A DNA stretch of 64,000 nt from Maritimibacter alkaliphilus (GCF_019801605.1 NZ_JAHVIT010000002.1:1364001-1428000), one strand, 5' to 3'. Positions 45,224 through 56,371 are shown, counted from the first letter of the stretch. Translations and numbers: made by a program. The notes: generated by a model from the sequence alone, not told the origin.

Positions 45224-46696
45224 CTACTCCTCCTCTGAAACCGTGGCGTGGGGCTCGATCCCGTAGCGGTCGAGCTTGGCGCGCAGGCCCACCCGGGACA
45301 GGCCCAGTTCGGCCGCCGCGCGGGATTTGTTCCACTTCATCCGGGTCAGCGTTTCGCCCAGGATGCGCATCTCGATCATCTCGACGCGGTCCTTGAGCGT
45401 GCCGTCCATCTGGCTGAAATCGGGCAGCGGCTGGCGTTCGCCCGCACGCGGGTCGCGCGATTGCAGGATGTGGCGCGAGATCAGCTCGGCCCCCAGCGTG
45501 ACCTCCTGCGCGAGGATCAGCATCCGCGTCACCTCGTTGCGCAACTCGGGCAGGTTGCCGGGCCAGTCGTAGGCTTCGAGGAAGAGCAGCGCCTCGCTGG
45601 ACAGGCCGCGCACCGGCTTGCCGTGTTCGCTTGCCGCCTCCTGCACGAAGCGTTCCGCCAGCAGCGGGATGTCGTCGGCGCGCGCCCGCAGCGGCGGGAT
45701 CGTCAGCTCGGTCACGGCAAGCGCGTAGTAGAGGTCGTTGCGGAACGCGCCCTCGGCCACCGCGCCGCGCAGGTCCACATGGCTGCCGGTGATGATCCGC
45801 GCGGAGGTCGTCAGCTGTTCGTGGCTGCCGATGGGCTGGAACGCGCCCGAGGTGGCCACCCGCAGCAGGGCCATCTGCATGTCGCGCGACAGCGTGTCGA
45901 CGCCGTTGAGGAAGATCGTGCCCCGGTCGGCCTTTTGCAGCAGGCCCGCGCGGGCCTGCGTCTGGCCGGGCAGGGCGCCGCGCCGCGCGCCAAAGAGCTC
46001 CGCCGCAAGGGCCGTATCGTCAAGGCCCGCGCAGTTGATCTCGTGGAAGGGGCGGTCCGCGCGCAGCGAGCCGTAGTGGATCGCGCGCGCCAGATCGGTC
46101 TTGCCGGTGCCCGGCTCGCCGGTGATCAGCACGGGGACGTCGAAGCTGGCGAAATGCCGGGCGAGTGCAATGGTGCCGTTCAGCGACGAGTTCGGCCCAC
46201 GCAGCACCTTGTCAAAGCCAAGCCCGGCTTGCAGCAACTCGCGCCGTTCCTGCGTGCGGGCATTGGCGGCGGTGCCGAGATAGCGCATTTCCAGCGTCAT
46301 GCGTTCGTGATCGCGGGCCAGTTCAAAGAGCGAGGCCGCGTTCTTGACCGCCATCAGCAACTGGTCGGGGTGCCACGGCTTGGTGATGAACTGGTAGATC
46401 CCTGCGTCGTTGATCGCCTGGATCATGTCGCCGGTCTCGGTGTAGCCGGTGACGATGATGCGCACGGTTTCGGGCCAGCGGTCGCGCACCTCGGTCAGCA
46501 GTTCGATCCCGGTCTTGCCCGGCATCCGCTGGTCCGAGATCACGACCTGAACCCAATGCTCTTCCATCAGGCGCCAGGCCGCATCGGCGTCATAGGCTTC
46601 GAGGACGGTGAAATCGTCCTCCAGCGCCATCCGCATGGCGGCGACGGAATGGGGCTCGTCGTCGATGACGAGGATGGTGGGCAGGGTCTCGGCCAT
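45224..46696 (-). CDS. hupR: Hydrogenase response regulator HupR (NtrC-like, altered ATPase motifs)
   Basis: 490 aa. Receiver domain with D55 in VISDQRMPG; central AAA+ domain with Walker [12 protein letters not shown] at about 193-203; C-terminal Fis helix-turn-helix [19 protein letters not shown]. Two hallmark motifs are changed: the sigma-54 loop GAFTGA reads GALPGQ (240-245), and the Walker B acids, normally LFLDEIG, read IFLNGVD. In R. capsulatus HupR activates hupS with sigma-70 and is inactive when phosphorylated by HupT; the changes fit that. Overlaps the hypB stop by TAATG. Confidence 0.95.
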   Translation of the reverse strand: MAETLPTILVIDDEPHSVAAMRMALEDDFTVLEAYDADAAWRLMEEHWVQVVISDQRMPGKTGIELLTEVRDRWPETVRIIVTGYTETGDMIQAINDAGIYQFITKPWHPDQLLMAVKNAASLFELARDHERMTLEMRYLGTAANARTQERRELLQAGLGFDKVLRGPNSSLNGTIALARHFASFDVPVLITGEPGTGKTDLARAIHYGSLRADRPFHEINCAGLDDTALAAELFGARRGALPGQTQARAGLLQKADRGTIFLNGVDTLSRDMQMALLRVATSGAFQPIGSHEQLTTSARIITGSHVDLRGAVAEGAFRNDLYYALAVTELTIPPLRARADDIPLLAERFVQEAASEHGKPVRGLSSEALLFLEAYDWPGNLPELRNEVTRMLILAQEVTLGAELISRHILQSRDPRAGERQPLPDFSQMDGTLKDRVEMIEMRILGETLTRMKWNKSRAAAELGLSRVGLRAKLDRYGIEPHATVSEEE

Positions 46697-47604
46697 TATT
46701 CCGCTGCCTTCTCCGTCGTGCCGCGCTTGGCGGCGGCATTGCGCGCCAGCCAGTCGAGCCACTCGGGCAGGCCCTCGCCGGTGCGGGCCGAGACGCGGAT
46801 CACCTCGATCAGCGGGTTCACCCGTTTCAGGTTCGCCTCGTAGAGGTCGAGGTCCACATCGCAATGGGGCGCAAGGTCGACCTTGTTGAGCAGCGCAAGC
46901 CGTGCGGCCGTGAACATATCGGGGTATTTCAGCGGCTTGTCCTCGCCCTCGGTGACCGAGAGGATGGCGACCTTGGCATCTTCGCCCAGATCGAAGGCGG
47001 CGGGGCAGACGAGGTTGCCGACATTCTCGATGAAGAGGGTGGAGGCGTCGTGCAGGTGCAGGTGCTCCATCGCGTGGCCCACCATGTGCCCGTCGAGGTG
47101 ACAGCCCTTGCCGGTGTTGACCTGCACGGCGGGCGCGCCCGTCTCGCGGATGCGGTCGGCGTCATTGGTGGTCTGCTGGTCGCCCTCGATGACGGCCACG
47201 TCGCCCATCCGGGCCTCCGCCATCGCGCGGATCGTGGCGCAAAGCAGCGTCGTCTTGCCCGATCCGGGCGAGGAGACGAGGTTGACCGCATAGACGCCCT
47301 GCGCCGCAAGGCGTGCGCGGTTGTGCGCGGCGTAGCGGTCGTTTTGCGACAGGATGCCGGTCTCGATCTCGATCAGCCGTTCCTGCGACATGCCCGGCAC
47401 CTCGGTGCCCGCGATGCCCTGACCGAAGTGGATGTTGCCGTGGGACTGGTGGTGTGAGTGGCCGTGACCGTGGGAATGGCCGTGATGATGCCCGTGGCCA
47501 TGCCCGTGATCATGACCGTGGGAGTGCCCATCGGAATGCCCGTGGCTGTGGCCATGCTCATGTCCTTCGACGGTGGATCCGCTGCATCCGCAAACCGTGC
47601 ACAT
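46696..47604 (-). CDS. hypB: Hydrogenase maturation GTPase HypB with nickel-storing His tail
   Basis: 302 aa. N-terminal CTVCGCSG is the high-affinity nickel site; residues about 14-60 are a His/Gly/Asp repeat with over 20 histidines ([17 protein letters not shown]), for nickel storage. The GTPase part has P-loop [27 protein letters not shown], the metal site [11 protein letters not shown] and NKVDL. Delivers Ni2+ with HypA. Starts with ATGA overlap to hypA; ends at the hupR start. Confidence 0.97.
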   Translation of the reverse strand: MCTVCGCSGSTVEGHEHGHSHGHSDGHSHGHDHGHGHGHHHGHSHGHGHSHHQSHGNIHFGQGIAGTEVPGMSQERLIEIETGILSQNDRYAAHNRARLAAQGVYAVNLVSSPGSGKTTLLCATIRAMAEARMGDVAVIEGDQQTTNDADRIRETGAPAVQVNTGKGCHLDGHMVGHAMEHLHLHDASTLFIENVGNLVCPAAFDLGEDAKVAILSVTEGEDKPLKYPDMFTAARLALLNKVDLAPHCDVDLDLYEANLKRVNPLIEVIRVSARTGEGLPEWLDWLARNAAAKRGTTEKAAE

Positions 47605-47945
47605 CAGATGACCTCCATATCCTTGATCTGCAATTCGTCGCCCCCCTGGGGCAGTAGTTTCCCGCCGCCGCAGTCGGGGCAGGGATCGAGCCGGTTCTCG
47701 ATCTCCACCTCCCTCATGCAGTCATAGCAGAGCGCGCGGCCCGGCAGGTCTATGATCTCGAGTGTCGCGCCTTCGGCCTTGGAGCCGCGCATCACCACGT
47801 CCCATGCGAAATGCAAAGCGGGTTTCTCGACCCCAGCAAAGCGGCCCACGGTCAGGCGCACGCGGGTGACGCGGGAAATGTCGGGCGCGGCGGCGGCCTT
47901 TTCGACCACCCGTCGTATGCCCTCGCACAGCGACATCTCATGCAT
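47604..47945 (-). CDS. hypA: Hydrogenase maturation nickel chaperone HypA
   Basis: 113 aa. The N-terminal [12 protein letters not shown] gives the His2 nickel ligand; the zinc site is [12 protein letters not shown] with [20 protein letters not shown] (two CxxC). Small soluble protein that passes nickel to the large subunit together with HypB. Overlaps hupK by 8 nt upstream and hypB by ATGA downstream. Confidence 0.97.
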   Translation of the reverse strand: MHEMSLCEGIRRVVEKAAAAPDISRVTRVRLTVGRFAGVEKPALHFAWDVVMRGSKAEGATLEIIDLPGRALCYDCMREVEIENRLDPCPDCGGGKLLPQGGDELQIKDMEVI

Positions 47946-48843
47946 GGGCCGCCTCCGGCTGGACCAGTTTCACGGGGCTGCAGGGGTCGAGGACCTCCAG
48001 CAGCAGGCCGCCCAGAAGGGCACGATCGGCAGGCAGCGTGGCAAGGCTGCGCTCCAGCACCCCGCCCTCGGCCAGCAGGCTGTCCGTGGGGGTGACGCGG
48101 GCGAAATGCGTGACCACGCCTCCGCTTGTGCCGATCCGCATGGCATAGGCGCCGCGCGCGGCAGGCACCAGACCCTCGCCCGGAACAGGCGCCTGTGCGG
48201 GCGGCAGGCTGCCCGTCAGCGCGGCCTCGATGTCGTAAAGCCGGGCCGCGGCGCGCCAGAGCGGCCCGCGCCCGTGGCGCTGTGCCAGACCGGTCAGCGC
48301 CGGATGCGCGACATGGCGGGCGGCCACGGAATTCTCGACCGGGGCGGTGCCCCAGATGCTGCGGGCGGTGACGGCGGGCAGGCCCTCGGCCACGGCCTCG
48401 CCGGGGGAAAACAGGCTGGCGAGCCGGGCCAGAACCGGCGCCACGCCGTGGCCCGAGACGAGGAAGGCCGCCAGCGCCCCGGCACTGTCCGGCGCCCGGC
48501 CCGCGGGGCCGAAGACGGCCTGCGCCACGGCGGCGCGGTCGCTCTGCCAGTCATCGGGCAGGCGTACGGCGGGCATCTGCATCAGCCGCGGCAGCCCGAG
48601 GTGGAATTTCATCAGGTGATCGCGGATCACCTCCTGCCGGATGCCATCGGCATCGGCGGGCTGCCCGAGGGCCGCGGCAACGGCGGCCCCCTGCGCGGCG
48701 CGGCAGAGCGCAAAGAGACGCGGAAGCAAAGCCGCCGCCTCCCCCACGGAGCGGCCAATGACCATGCGGGCCACGGGGAGACGCGGCCCGCTGTCGGCAC
48801 GCAGCGGGAGAGGAGGACGGAGGGAGGCGGCGGCCTTGCTCAT
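47938..48843 (-). CDS. hupK: HupK, hydrogenase assembly protein
   Basis: 301 aa. HupK resembles the hydrogenase large subunit without the nickel ligands and is thought to be a scaffold for Fe(CN)2CO insertion. Seen here: [75 protein letters not shown] and [16 protein letters not shown] at the C-terminus (single Cys in place of the CxxC). ATG overlaps the hupJ stop by ATGA. The family is found only in aerobic proteobacterial hup clusters. Confidence 0.9.
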   Translation of the reverse strand: MSKAAASLRPPLPLRADSGPRLPVARMVIGRSVGEAAALLPRLFALCRAAQGAAVAAALGQPADADGIRQEVIRDHLMKFHLGLPRLMQMPAVRLPDDWQSDRAAVAQAVFGPAGRAPDSAGALAAFLVSGHGVAPVLARLASLFSPGEAVAEGLPAVTARSIWGTAPVENSVAARHVAHPALTGLAQRHGRGPLWRAAARLYDIEAALTGSLPPAQAPVPGEGLVPAARGAYAMRIGTSGGVVTHFARVTPTDSLLAEGGVLERSLATLPADRALLGGLLLEVLDPCSPVKLVQPEAAHA

Positions 48844-49733
48844 TCGGCGGGCGCTCCTGCGCGCGCGCCTATCTCGGAAGACGTCTCGGAAGACGTCTCG
48901 GAAGGGGTCTCGGGTGTGTCGCTCGCGTCGGGATCGGAGGCGAGCCCGGCGGTCAGCACGGCGCGGCGCGTGGGCGCATGGCCCATGGCGGAGGGGGCCT
49001 CCGCTTCGGCCTCTGCGGCCTCTGCGGCTGCGGTGGCGGCGATCTCCTCTTCCCGCGCGGCCCGGATGTCGGCGCTGCGGTCGGTCTCGGCCCGGTTCTC
49101 GGGATCGAAGAGCGCGGCCATCACGGCGCGGGCCACGTCGGTGGCATCCTTGTGGCGCTGGAAATCCCCCATCGGAGAGAAGAGCGAACAGGCCTTGTAG
49201 CCCCCGGTGGCGGGGCGGCTGTTGTGGATGAACTCGTAATCGCCGGAGGGGAAGGCGATCACCTCCTTCGCGCCGGCGGTCAGGTGATCCCAGCTGTCGC
49301 CATCGGGCATCAGCACGAGGTTCATGAACCAAGGCGAGATCAGCACGCCGAGGAATTGCCCTTCCCAGAGACGGAAGCCAACGGCCTCCACGTGCAGCGC
49401 CTTGTTGACCAGCGGCACGTCGCGCATCTTGGAATGCCAGACCTCGGTGAAGTCATCCACCAGACGGGCAGTGGCGGCGTTGATCCGCGTGGCCTCGCGC
49501 AGCGCGTCGGCGCCGGGGTCTTCCAGCACCATGAACTGTTCCTTGGGGGCCGAGCAGGTCGGGCAGGACCAGTCCCCGGGCAGTGCCGTGAAGGGCGTCC
49601 CCGCGTCGATCTGGCGGCTGTCGTCGCCCTCGGCCGGGTCGTAGGGCGTCCAGCAGACCTTGCATTCCATCACGGCCTGCGGGCTGATCTTGTCCATCGC
49701 GCCAAGGAAGGAGCCTTCGAACGTGGTCTTCAC
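48840..49733 (-). CDS. hupJ: HupJ with N-terminal rubredoxin domain (HupI-HupJ fusion)
   Basis: 297 aa. Residues about 22-66 are a rubredoxin: ECKVCWTPYDPAEGDD and WSCPTCSAPKEQF supply the four iron-binding cysteines. The following part (VEAVGFRLWEGQFLGVLISPWFMNLVLMP, KEVIAFPSGDYEFIHN) is a HybE/HupJ chaperone domain. The C-terminal 60 residues are Ala/Glu-rich, ending in a tandem ETSSETSSEIG repeat encoded by 12-bp units. In Rhizobium hupI (rubredoxin) and hupJ are separate genes, so this is a fusion. The role is aerobic FeS/HupS maturation. Stop overlaps hupK. Confidence 0.92.
   Translation of the reverse strand: MKTTFEGSFLGAMDKISPQAVMECKVCWTPYDPAEGDDSRQIDAGTPFTALPGDWSCPTCSAPKEQFMVLEDPGADALREATRINAATARLVDDFTEVWHSKMRDVPLVNKALHVEAVGFRLWEGQFLGVLISPWFMNLVLMPDGDSWDHLTAGAKEVIAFPSGDYEFIHNSRPATGGYKACSLFSPMGDFQRHKDATDVARAVMAALFDPENRAETDRSADIRAAREEEIAATAAAEAAEAEAEAPSAMGHAPTRRAVLTAGLASDPDASDTPETPSETSSETSSEIGARAGAPAE
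48872..48914. repeat. 12-bp tandem repeat inside the hupJ tail
   Basis: The unit TCTCGGAAGACG occurs at 48872-48883, 48884-48895 and, with two changes, 48896-48907, followed by TCTCGGG. It encodes the ETSSE repeat at the C-terminus of HupJ, so slippage would change only tail length. Confidence 0.7.
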
Positions 49734-50548
49734 CGGATCGCCTCCGCCACTTCACGGATACGTTCCGCGCTGTCGGAGAGGTCCTCGCGGGCGGCCAGCA
49801 CCACCTCGGGCATGGGCGTGATCTCGTAGGTGTCGAGGATCAGCTGATCGGTCGAGTTGTAGAACTGCACGTGCCACGTCCGGGGCAGGGCGGTCGCCCG
49901 GATGCGGCAGTTGCCATAGCCGCGCGAGAGGATGTCGACGGAGCCCTCCCCGAGGCGCGCTTCCAGCCACGCAAGATCCTCTTCCGTATGCGGCAGTAGC
50001 GACAGGTTGATCACATGCAGCGGCGCCTGCGGATTGGCGGACTGCTCCGTCAGCTCCGCCAGCAGCGAGGGCGCGTTCACCACGCCTGCGCCGGGTTTGT
50101 CGCCCGTGCCGGGGCGGACAGGCTCATGGGCGCGCGTCAGCGCATCACTGGGCACCTGCGCCACCTCGACCGCATCGACGCCAACGGCGGAGAGGACCCA
50201 GACGCCGGCAAAGACGCTTTCCTGCACGCGCAGGGCGGGGATGCCGCGCACCTTCACGGCGACTTCGCCTTCGCCCAGCGTCTCGGCCAGCACGCGGCGG
50301 CTGGCGGCATCCAGCGTCGAAAGGTCGAAGCGTTCCGCCGCGCCGCCTTCGGCCACGCGGTCCGCCGCATCGGCCAGCTGCGCCAGCAGGTCAAGCGCGC
50401 CCTTGGGCGCATGCTCCACCTCGGGCAGATGCGCGGTGTAGGTGCGCATGTCCTGCGGCAGCTGCATATATTCCAGTTCCTTGCCGTCCTCGGCCTCGGG
50501 TTGGGAGCCGGGGCCGTAGCCGGTCGGGGGCAGGTGGAAGTTCTGCAT
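49730..50548 (-). CDS. hupH: HupH, hydrogenase expression/formation protein (HyaF family)
   Basis: 272 aa from the ATG at 50548. HyaF/HupH features: EYMQLPQDMRTYTAHLPEV, INLSLLPHTEEDLAWLEARLGEGSVDILSRGYGNCRI and YNSTDQLILDTYEITPMPEVVLAA. Acts in maturation of the small subunit FeS clusters in aerobic hydrogenase clusters. The adjacent hupG stop lies 2 nt upstream; its own stop overlaps hupJ by ATGA. Confidence 0.93.
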   Translation of the reverse strand: MQNFHLPPTGYGPGSQPEAEDGKELEYMQLPQDMRTYTAHLPEVEHAPKGALDLLAQLADAADRVAEGGAAERFDLSTLDAASRRVLAETLGEGEVAVKVRGIPALRVQESVFAGVWVLSAVGVDAVEVAQVPSDALTRAHEPVRPGTGDKPGAGVVNAPSLLAELTEQSANPQAPLHVINLSLLPHTEEDLAWLEARLGEGSVDILSRGYGNCRIRATALPRTWHVQFYNSTDQLILDTYEITPMPEVVLAAREDLSDSAERIREVAEAIR

Positions 50549-50549
50549 C

Positions 50550-50954
50550 TCAGGCCTCCTCTTCGCTGGCGGCAGGCTGTGCCGCGAGGATGCGCGGGAT
50601 CCGCGCGATGTAATCGTCCCAGTCGCGCACGCGGGCGATGCCGCCGACACAGACCCCGTCACGGAAGAAGATCAGCGAGGGCGTTTTGAGCACGCGGGTC
50701 TCCTCGCGCAGGCGGGTCTCGATCGCGTCCCCGGCCACGGCGCAGTCGAAGGCGCGCTGAAAGGCAAGGTGCAATTCCGGCAAGATGATCGCCACGTCGG
50801 GCGTCTCAAGATTGCGGGCCGCATCGCCGGGCACAAAGACGACATGGGCGCCGGGGGCCTCGGCATAGCTTTCGAGCGCGGCCCAGTCGGTGAGGACGGG
50901 ATAGCCCATCTCGGCCGTCAGGCGCGTGACGAGCGGGTGTTGCGGTGCAGACAT
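50550..50954 (-). CDS. hupG: HupG, thioredoxin-like hydrogenase chaperone (HyaE family)
   Basis: 134 aa from the ATG at 50954. HyaE/HupG family: a thioredoxin fold without the CxxC pair (VVFVPGDAARNLETPDVAIILPEL, LKTPSLIFFRDGVCVGGIARVRDWDDY). These proteins bind the Tat signal peptide of the hydrogenase small subunit. It sits 10 nt after hupF. Length is normal. Confidence 0.92.
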   Translation of the reverse strand: MSAPQHPLVTRLTAEMGYPVLTDWAALESYAEAPGAHVVFVPGDAARNLETPDVAIILPELHLAFQRAFDCAVAGDAIETRLREETRVLKTPSLIFFRDGVCVGGIARVRDWDDYIARIPRILAAQPAASEEEA

Positions 50955-50964
50955 CTGTGTCTCC

Positions 50965-51285
50965 TCAGGCGGTCGTCTTGCCCGCGGCGGCGGCCGCGGC
51001 GAGATGGGGGGGCAGGCTGGGGCTGCGGGCGTCGAGATCGGCAAAGGCATCGCCAAGGTCGCCGCCCTCCATCAGGCTGCGCAGCCCGCCGAGCGCGTCG
51101 CGGATCAGCCGCGCCTCGTCCCATGTGATGACCTCGCGGGCGGTGCCGAGGAAGGTCAGCACCCATGTGCCGGGGGCGAGAGGGCCGGTGAGCGACAGGT
51201 CGATCAACGCCTCGCGGTCCCCGTCGAGGGCCGTGGCCGCGATACCGTCGACCGAGAGGATCTTCATCGGGATGCCAAGACACAT
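50965..51285 (-). CDS. hupF: HupF, HypC-like chaperone
   Basis: 106 aa. Starts [14 protein letters not shown] with the family Cys2; [20 protein letters not shown] and [16 protein letters not shown] follow. Compared with HypC (44931) it has the longer C-terminal tail typical of HupF, which stabilises the large subunit under aerobic conditions in rhizobia. Four nt after the hupD stop. Confidence 0.94.
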   Translation of the reverse strand: MCLGIPMKILSVDGIAATALDGDREALIDLSLTGPLAPGTWVLTFLGTAREVITWDEARLIRDALGGLRSLMEGGDLGDAFADLDARSPSLPPHLAAAAAAGKTTA

Positions 51286-51289
51286 GGGC

Positions 51290-51898
51290 CTATTCCGCCG
51301 CCGGGAAGAAGCGCGCATCCCCGATCCGGCAGGCCACCTCCTCGGAGGGGCGGCCGCCTTCGTAGACGTCGCGGTGCAGCGCCGGATCGGCCAGGTCGTT
51401 GGTCGCGGTCTGGCCCTCTGTCGCAGTGATGCCGCGCGCGCCCAGCCAGTCGCGGGCGATGGTGACGGCCTCGGGGATGCGGGCGGCGGTCTGCGGGCGC
51501 AGGCCCCCGCCGAAATCCTCAAGTTCCACCGGCTGGCAGCCGATCAGCACGATCTGGTCCGGGCAATAGCCCATCAGCTGGGCCGTGGCGATCACGTCCT
51601 GAAACCCGGTCTGGTGCAGGGACATCTTCTTGGCGCCCATGAAGGCGGGAACCTCGTCGCCCTCGACCACCTTCATCGTGCCGGGGGGCAGGCCGTAATC
51701 CACCGCGTCGAAGACCACCATGATGTCGACCTCTTCGAGGAAGGGCAGCAGGTAGAGCCCCTGCGTACCGCCGTCGAGAATGGCGACCTCCGGCCCGTAG
51801 GCCAGCGTGCGGGCGACATGTTCGACGCAGCGGACGCCGAAGCCTTCGTCTGCCCAAAGCACGTTACCGATGCCCAGGATAAGCGCCTTGTGCGCCAT
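51290..51898 (-). CDS. hupD: HupD, hydrogenase large-subunit maturation protease
   Basis: 202 aa. Metal-binding residues of the HybD/HupD family: [20 protein letters not shown] (Glu), [15 protein letters not shown] (Asp) and [15 protein letters not shown] (His). It removes the C-terminal extension of HupL after nickel insertion. ATG at 51898. It is the first gene after the 626-nt gap and terminator that follow hupC, so it probably starts a separate transcript (hupDFGHJK-hypAB-hupR-hypCDE). Confidence 0.96.
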   Translation of the reverse strand: MAHKALILGIGNVLWADEGFGVRCVEHVARTLAYGPEVAILDGGTQGLYLLPFLEEVDIMVVFDAVDYGLPPGTMKVVEGDEVPAFMGAKKMSLHQTGFQDVIATAQLMGYCPDQIVLIGCQPVELEDFGGGLRPQTAARIPEAVTIARDWLGARGITATEGQTATNDLADPALHRDVYEGGRPSEEVACRIGDARFFPAAE

Positions 51899-52479
51899 GA
51901 TGTCCCTCCCTTCGTGGCGTGACCGGTGCGGGCCTTGGCAGCCTGCTTTCCGGTCTCTGCTGGTTTCGAAAATAGGCTTGGCGGTCGGCTGGTGCAGCGA
52001 TTCCTGAGTTTGCGGTGTATTTTATGCAAGCGTTTGATTTTAAATCGTTTATGTGGATATTGCTGCGCCGCGGCAAGTGGTGTGGTGGAAGTATTGTATC
52101 CAATGTGATCGGTTATGCGGATATTTAATTTGCATGATGCGGTTTGGCGTCGCCATTCTGGCGCCGCTATGGCCTGCCGTTCTGATCACTAACTTGCCAC
52201 GGAGGCACGATTTTTCGCCTTTCCTGCGCGCCCTGAACCGGGAGGGGAGCCGCGCATTGCCGGCGCGCGCGGAGGCGTTCCAGACCTCTCTGGCCGCCAC
52301 TTAATGGCAGCCAAGCTCGCCGCTCCTTTTCAAGGGACCGCCCAGCCTCACCAAATCGCCGCCGCGTGGGGGCGCGCCGGCGGTGCGCGGCGGCCTGCGG
52401 CCTTGTCCCGCGCGGGTGGTGGTCGGTGACGATGTTGCCGGGTGACGGAAGGCTGCTCGTGCGCCGGCAGCAAAGCAAA
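51899..52479 (-). promoter_or_regulatory. Control region between hupC and hupD
   Basis: About 580 nt without a supported gene. The segment 51990-52140 is strikingly AT-rich for this genome. On the minus strand AATCAAACGCTTG (52027-52039) matches the IHF consensus WATCAA-N4-TTR fully. GTTTATGTGGATATT (52047-52061) and GGTTATGCGGATATT (52111-52125) form a 13/15 direct repeat 64 bp apart, about six helical turns. GATTT-T-AAATC (52036-52046) is an inverted repeat. Together this looks like an enhancer/promoter for hupD onward. Confidence 0.5.
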
Positions 52480-52501
52480 AGGGCGGGCCGAAGCCCGCCC
52501 T
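52480..52501 (-). terminator. Terminator after hupC
   Basis: 9-bp stem (52480-52488 with 52493-52501); on the minus strand the loop reads TTCG, a very stable tetraloop, and TTTTGCTTTG follows. It splits hupSLC from hupD and downstream genes. Only 23 nt after the hupC stop. Confidence 0.85.
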
Positions 52502-52524
52502 GTCTCACACCCTAAAAGTGGGTC

Positions 52525-53268
52525 TCAGTCGTCGTCGTCCTTGAAGGTCCGCGTGCCCGAGATCATGGTCGAAACCATCGACTGCCGGGACATGATGTCT
52601 TCGCGGATCGCGGCGTAGATATGGATCATCATGAAGATGAGGATCGCGTACATCCCGAGGTGATGCAGCTGGTGCAGCACCATCGAATTGCCGATCCAGT
52701 CCCGCAGCGGGCCGAACACGAGGTCGAAGATGCTGCCCTGCTGCGCGCCCTCGGCATAGAGCGCCATGCCGGTCACGATCATGAAGCTGAGCCCCACGGT
52801 CATGAAGAAGAACATGGCGATCTGTGCCAGCGGGTTGTGACCCACGTATTTCTTGGGCGTCTTCTCGAGGAAGGCGTACCACTTCATCTCGTGCCAGACC
52901 TCGGCCCACCACGCCTTCCGGTGCAGAGGCAGGATGAACATCTGCTTGGCGTGGTGGTTGCCCACGAAGGCCCAGTAGATGCGCCCGAAGAAGCCCACGG
53001 TCATGATCATGCCGGCGGCGAAATGGGCAAAGCGGATATAGCCGAAGACGAACTGGTGCGTCGCCTCGGCGATCTGCATCGAGGGCGGCGGGGCGCCGAT
53101 GAACCAGCCGGTCACGATCAGGACCATGATCGCGGCGGCGTTGATCCAGTGCCACAGCCGGACCGGGGCCTCGTAGACGTAGACGCTGGTGTCGCGCCGG
53201 ATCGTCGCGTGATCGGCCTCGGTCGCATCCCCGGTGAGCCGCACGGCCTTGGGGGAGGGGCTGGTCAT
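52525..53268 (-). CDS. hupC: HupC, hydrogenase b-type cytochrome
   Basis: 247 aa inner-membrane dihaem cytochrome that takes electrons from HupSL to ubiquinone. Four helices with His ligands: YVYEAPVRLWHWINAAAIM, HQFVFGYIRFAHFAAGMIMT, PLAQIAMFFFMTVGLSFM, VLHQLHHLGMYAILIFMMIHIYAA. ATG at 53268 overlaps the small protein stop by ATGA. Last gene of the hupSLC transcript. Confidence 0.96.
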   Translation of the reverse strand: MTSPSPKAVRLTGDATEADHATIRRDTSVYVYEAPVRLWHWINAAAIMVLIVTGWFIGAPPPSMQIAEATHQFVFGYIRFAHFAAGMIMTVGFFGRIYWAFVGNHHAKQMFILPLHRKAWWAEVWHEMKWYAFLEKTPKKYVGHNPLAQIAMFFFMTVGLSFMIVTGMALYAEGAQQGSIFDLVFGPLRDWIGNSMVLHQLHHLGMYAILIFMMIHIYAAIREDIMSRQSMVSTMISGTRTFKDDDD

Positions 53269-53465
53269 TTGCCCCCCTCCCGGCGGCGGATCAGCAGGTA
53301 GGCGGCGACGCCCACGGCCGCCAGCAGGGCCAGCGGCCCGAGGTGGGCCGCGAGATGGCTCGCCTCGTCGTGGGTCGCCTCATGCAGCCCGTGGGCCCGT
53401 GCCGCCAGCGGCAGCGTGGCGAGTGCGGCGGTGATCGCCGCGCCTTTGCTCAGTTTACGCATCAT
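53265..53465 (-). CDS. Small secreted or anchored His-rich protein between hupL and hupC
   Basis: 66 aa. Tandem start MMRKLSK with strong RBS GAGGGAGGAG upstream; signal-like helix GAAITAALATLPLAARA; then AHGLHEATHDEASHLAAHLG with five histidines and several acids, and a C-terminal transmembrane helix LALLAAVGVAAYLLIRRREGGK. Coupled to both neighbours: 11 nt after hupL, ATGA overlap with hupC. The His/Asp/Glu stretch would face the periplasm between two membrane passages, a possible metal or haem/quinone-site role. No family recognised; it is not HupE. Confidence 0.75.
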   Translation of the reverse strand: MMRKLSKGAAITAALATLPLAARAHGLHEATHDEASHLAAHLGPLALLAAVGVAAYLLIRRREGGK

Positions 53466-53476
53466 GGTCTCCTCCC

Positions 53477-55270
<1,794 letters not shown>

Positions 55271-55273
55271 GGC

Positions 55274-56371
55274 TTACACCTCCTCCTGCGCGGACTTGCG
55301 GTCCTGCGTCTTCTTCTGTGCGGATTTCAGCGCCGAGACGGCGGCGTGCAGCGCGATGCCACCGCCCACCACGCCCGCGGCGGCAAGGCCGATCTGGTCG
55401 GCGTTCTTCTCGACCCCGAACTGGGTCAGGTCGGTGACACGGTTGTAGAAGCTGCCCTGATCCCAGAACCCGTCCTCGGAACAGCCGATGCAGCCGTGGC
55501 CGGACTGGATGGGGAAGCTGACGCCCTCGTTCCAGCGCACGGTGGAACAGGCGTTGTAGGTGGTCGGGCCCTTGCAGCCCATCTTGTAGAGGCAATAGCC
55601 CTTGCGCGCGTTCTCGTCGTCCCATTCCTCGACGAACTGGCCGGCGTCGAAATGCGGACGGCGGTAGCATTTGTCGTGGATCCGCTGGCCGTAGAACATC
55701 GCCGGGCGGCCCTGACGGTCCAGCTCGGGCAGGCGGTCGAAGGTCAGCATGTAGGTGATCACCCCGGTCATGACCTCGGCGATCGGCGGGCAACCGGGCA
55801 CCTTGATGATCGGCTTGTCGGTGATGACCTTGTGCACCGGCACGGCGCGGGTCGGGTTCGGCTTGGCCGCCTGAACACAGCCGTAGGAGGCGCAGGCCCC
55901 CCAGCTGATGATCGCCTTGGCGTCCTTGGCCGCGTGGCGCAGCTGCTCGACGAAGGGCTTGCCGCCGACGATGCAGAACATGCCGTCCTCGTTCAGGGGC
56001 GGGTTGCCCTCGACCGCGAGGATGTAGTTGCCCTTGTACTTCTCGATGGTCTCTTCCAGCGCCGCTTCGGCCTGATGTCCGGCGGCGGCCATCAGCGTGT
56101 CGTCGTAGTCGAGGCTGATCATCGACAGCACCACGTCCTTGGCCAGCGGGTGGGCCGAGCGGATGAAGCTCTCGGAGCAGCAGGTGCATTCGAGGCCGTG
56201 CACCCAGATGACGGGCGTCCGGGGCTTCGTTTCCATCGCGTGGGCGATCTTGGGCACGAAGGCGGGACCGAGGCCGAGGGCGGCGGCGGTCAGGGAACAA
56301 TATTTCATGAAGCTGCGGCGGGTGATCCCCTGCCGGCGCATCACGTCGTAGAAGGTTTCGATCTGGCTCAA
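55274..56371 (-). CDS. hupS: HupS, uptake [NiFe]-hydrogenase small subunit
   Basis: 365 aa. The start is TTG at 56371, supported by GGAGGAG 8 nt upstream and by the family N-terminus [13 protein letters not shown]; an ATG at 56341 would cut this. Tat signal [17 protein letters not shown]. FeS ligands: [14 protein letters not shown] for the proximal cluster, then [39 protein letters not shown] and [15 protein letters not shown]-terminal membrane anchor [18 protein letters not shown]. Head of hupSLC. Confidence 0.97.
   Translation of the reverse strand: MSQIETFYDVMRRQGITRRSFMKYCSLTAAALGLGPAFVPKIAHAMETKPRTPVIWVHGLECTCCSESFIRSAHPLAKDVVLSMISLDYDDTLMAAAGHQAEAALEETIEKYKGNYILAVEGNPPLNEDGMFCIVGGKPFVEQLRHAAKDAKAIISWGACASYGCVQAAKPNPTRAVPVHKVITDKPIIKVPGCPPIAEVMTGVITYMLTFDRLPELDRQGRPAMFYGQRIHDKCYRRPHFDAGQFVEEWDDENARKGYCLYKMGCKGPTTYNACSTVRWNEGVSFPIQSGHGCIGCSEDGFWDQGSFYNRVTDLTQFGVEKNADQIGLAAAGVVGGGIALHAAVSALKSAQKKTQDRKSAQEEV

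Noticed and set aside
47440-47575. CRISPR-like or satellite repeat
   Set aside because: It is the His-Gly codon run of the HypB nickel-binding tail; there are no spacers.
52030-52050. FNR box (TTGAT-N4-ATCAA)
   Set aside because: Only the TTGAT half-site is seen; the other half is AATCG, so it does not fit.
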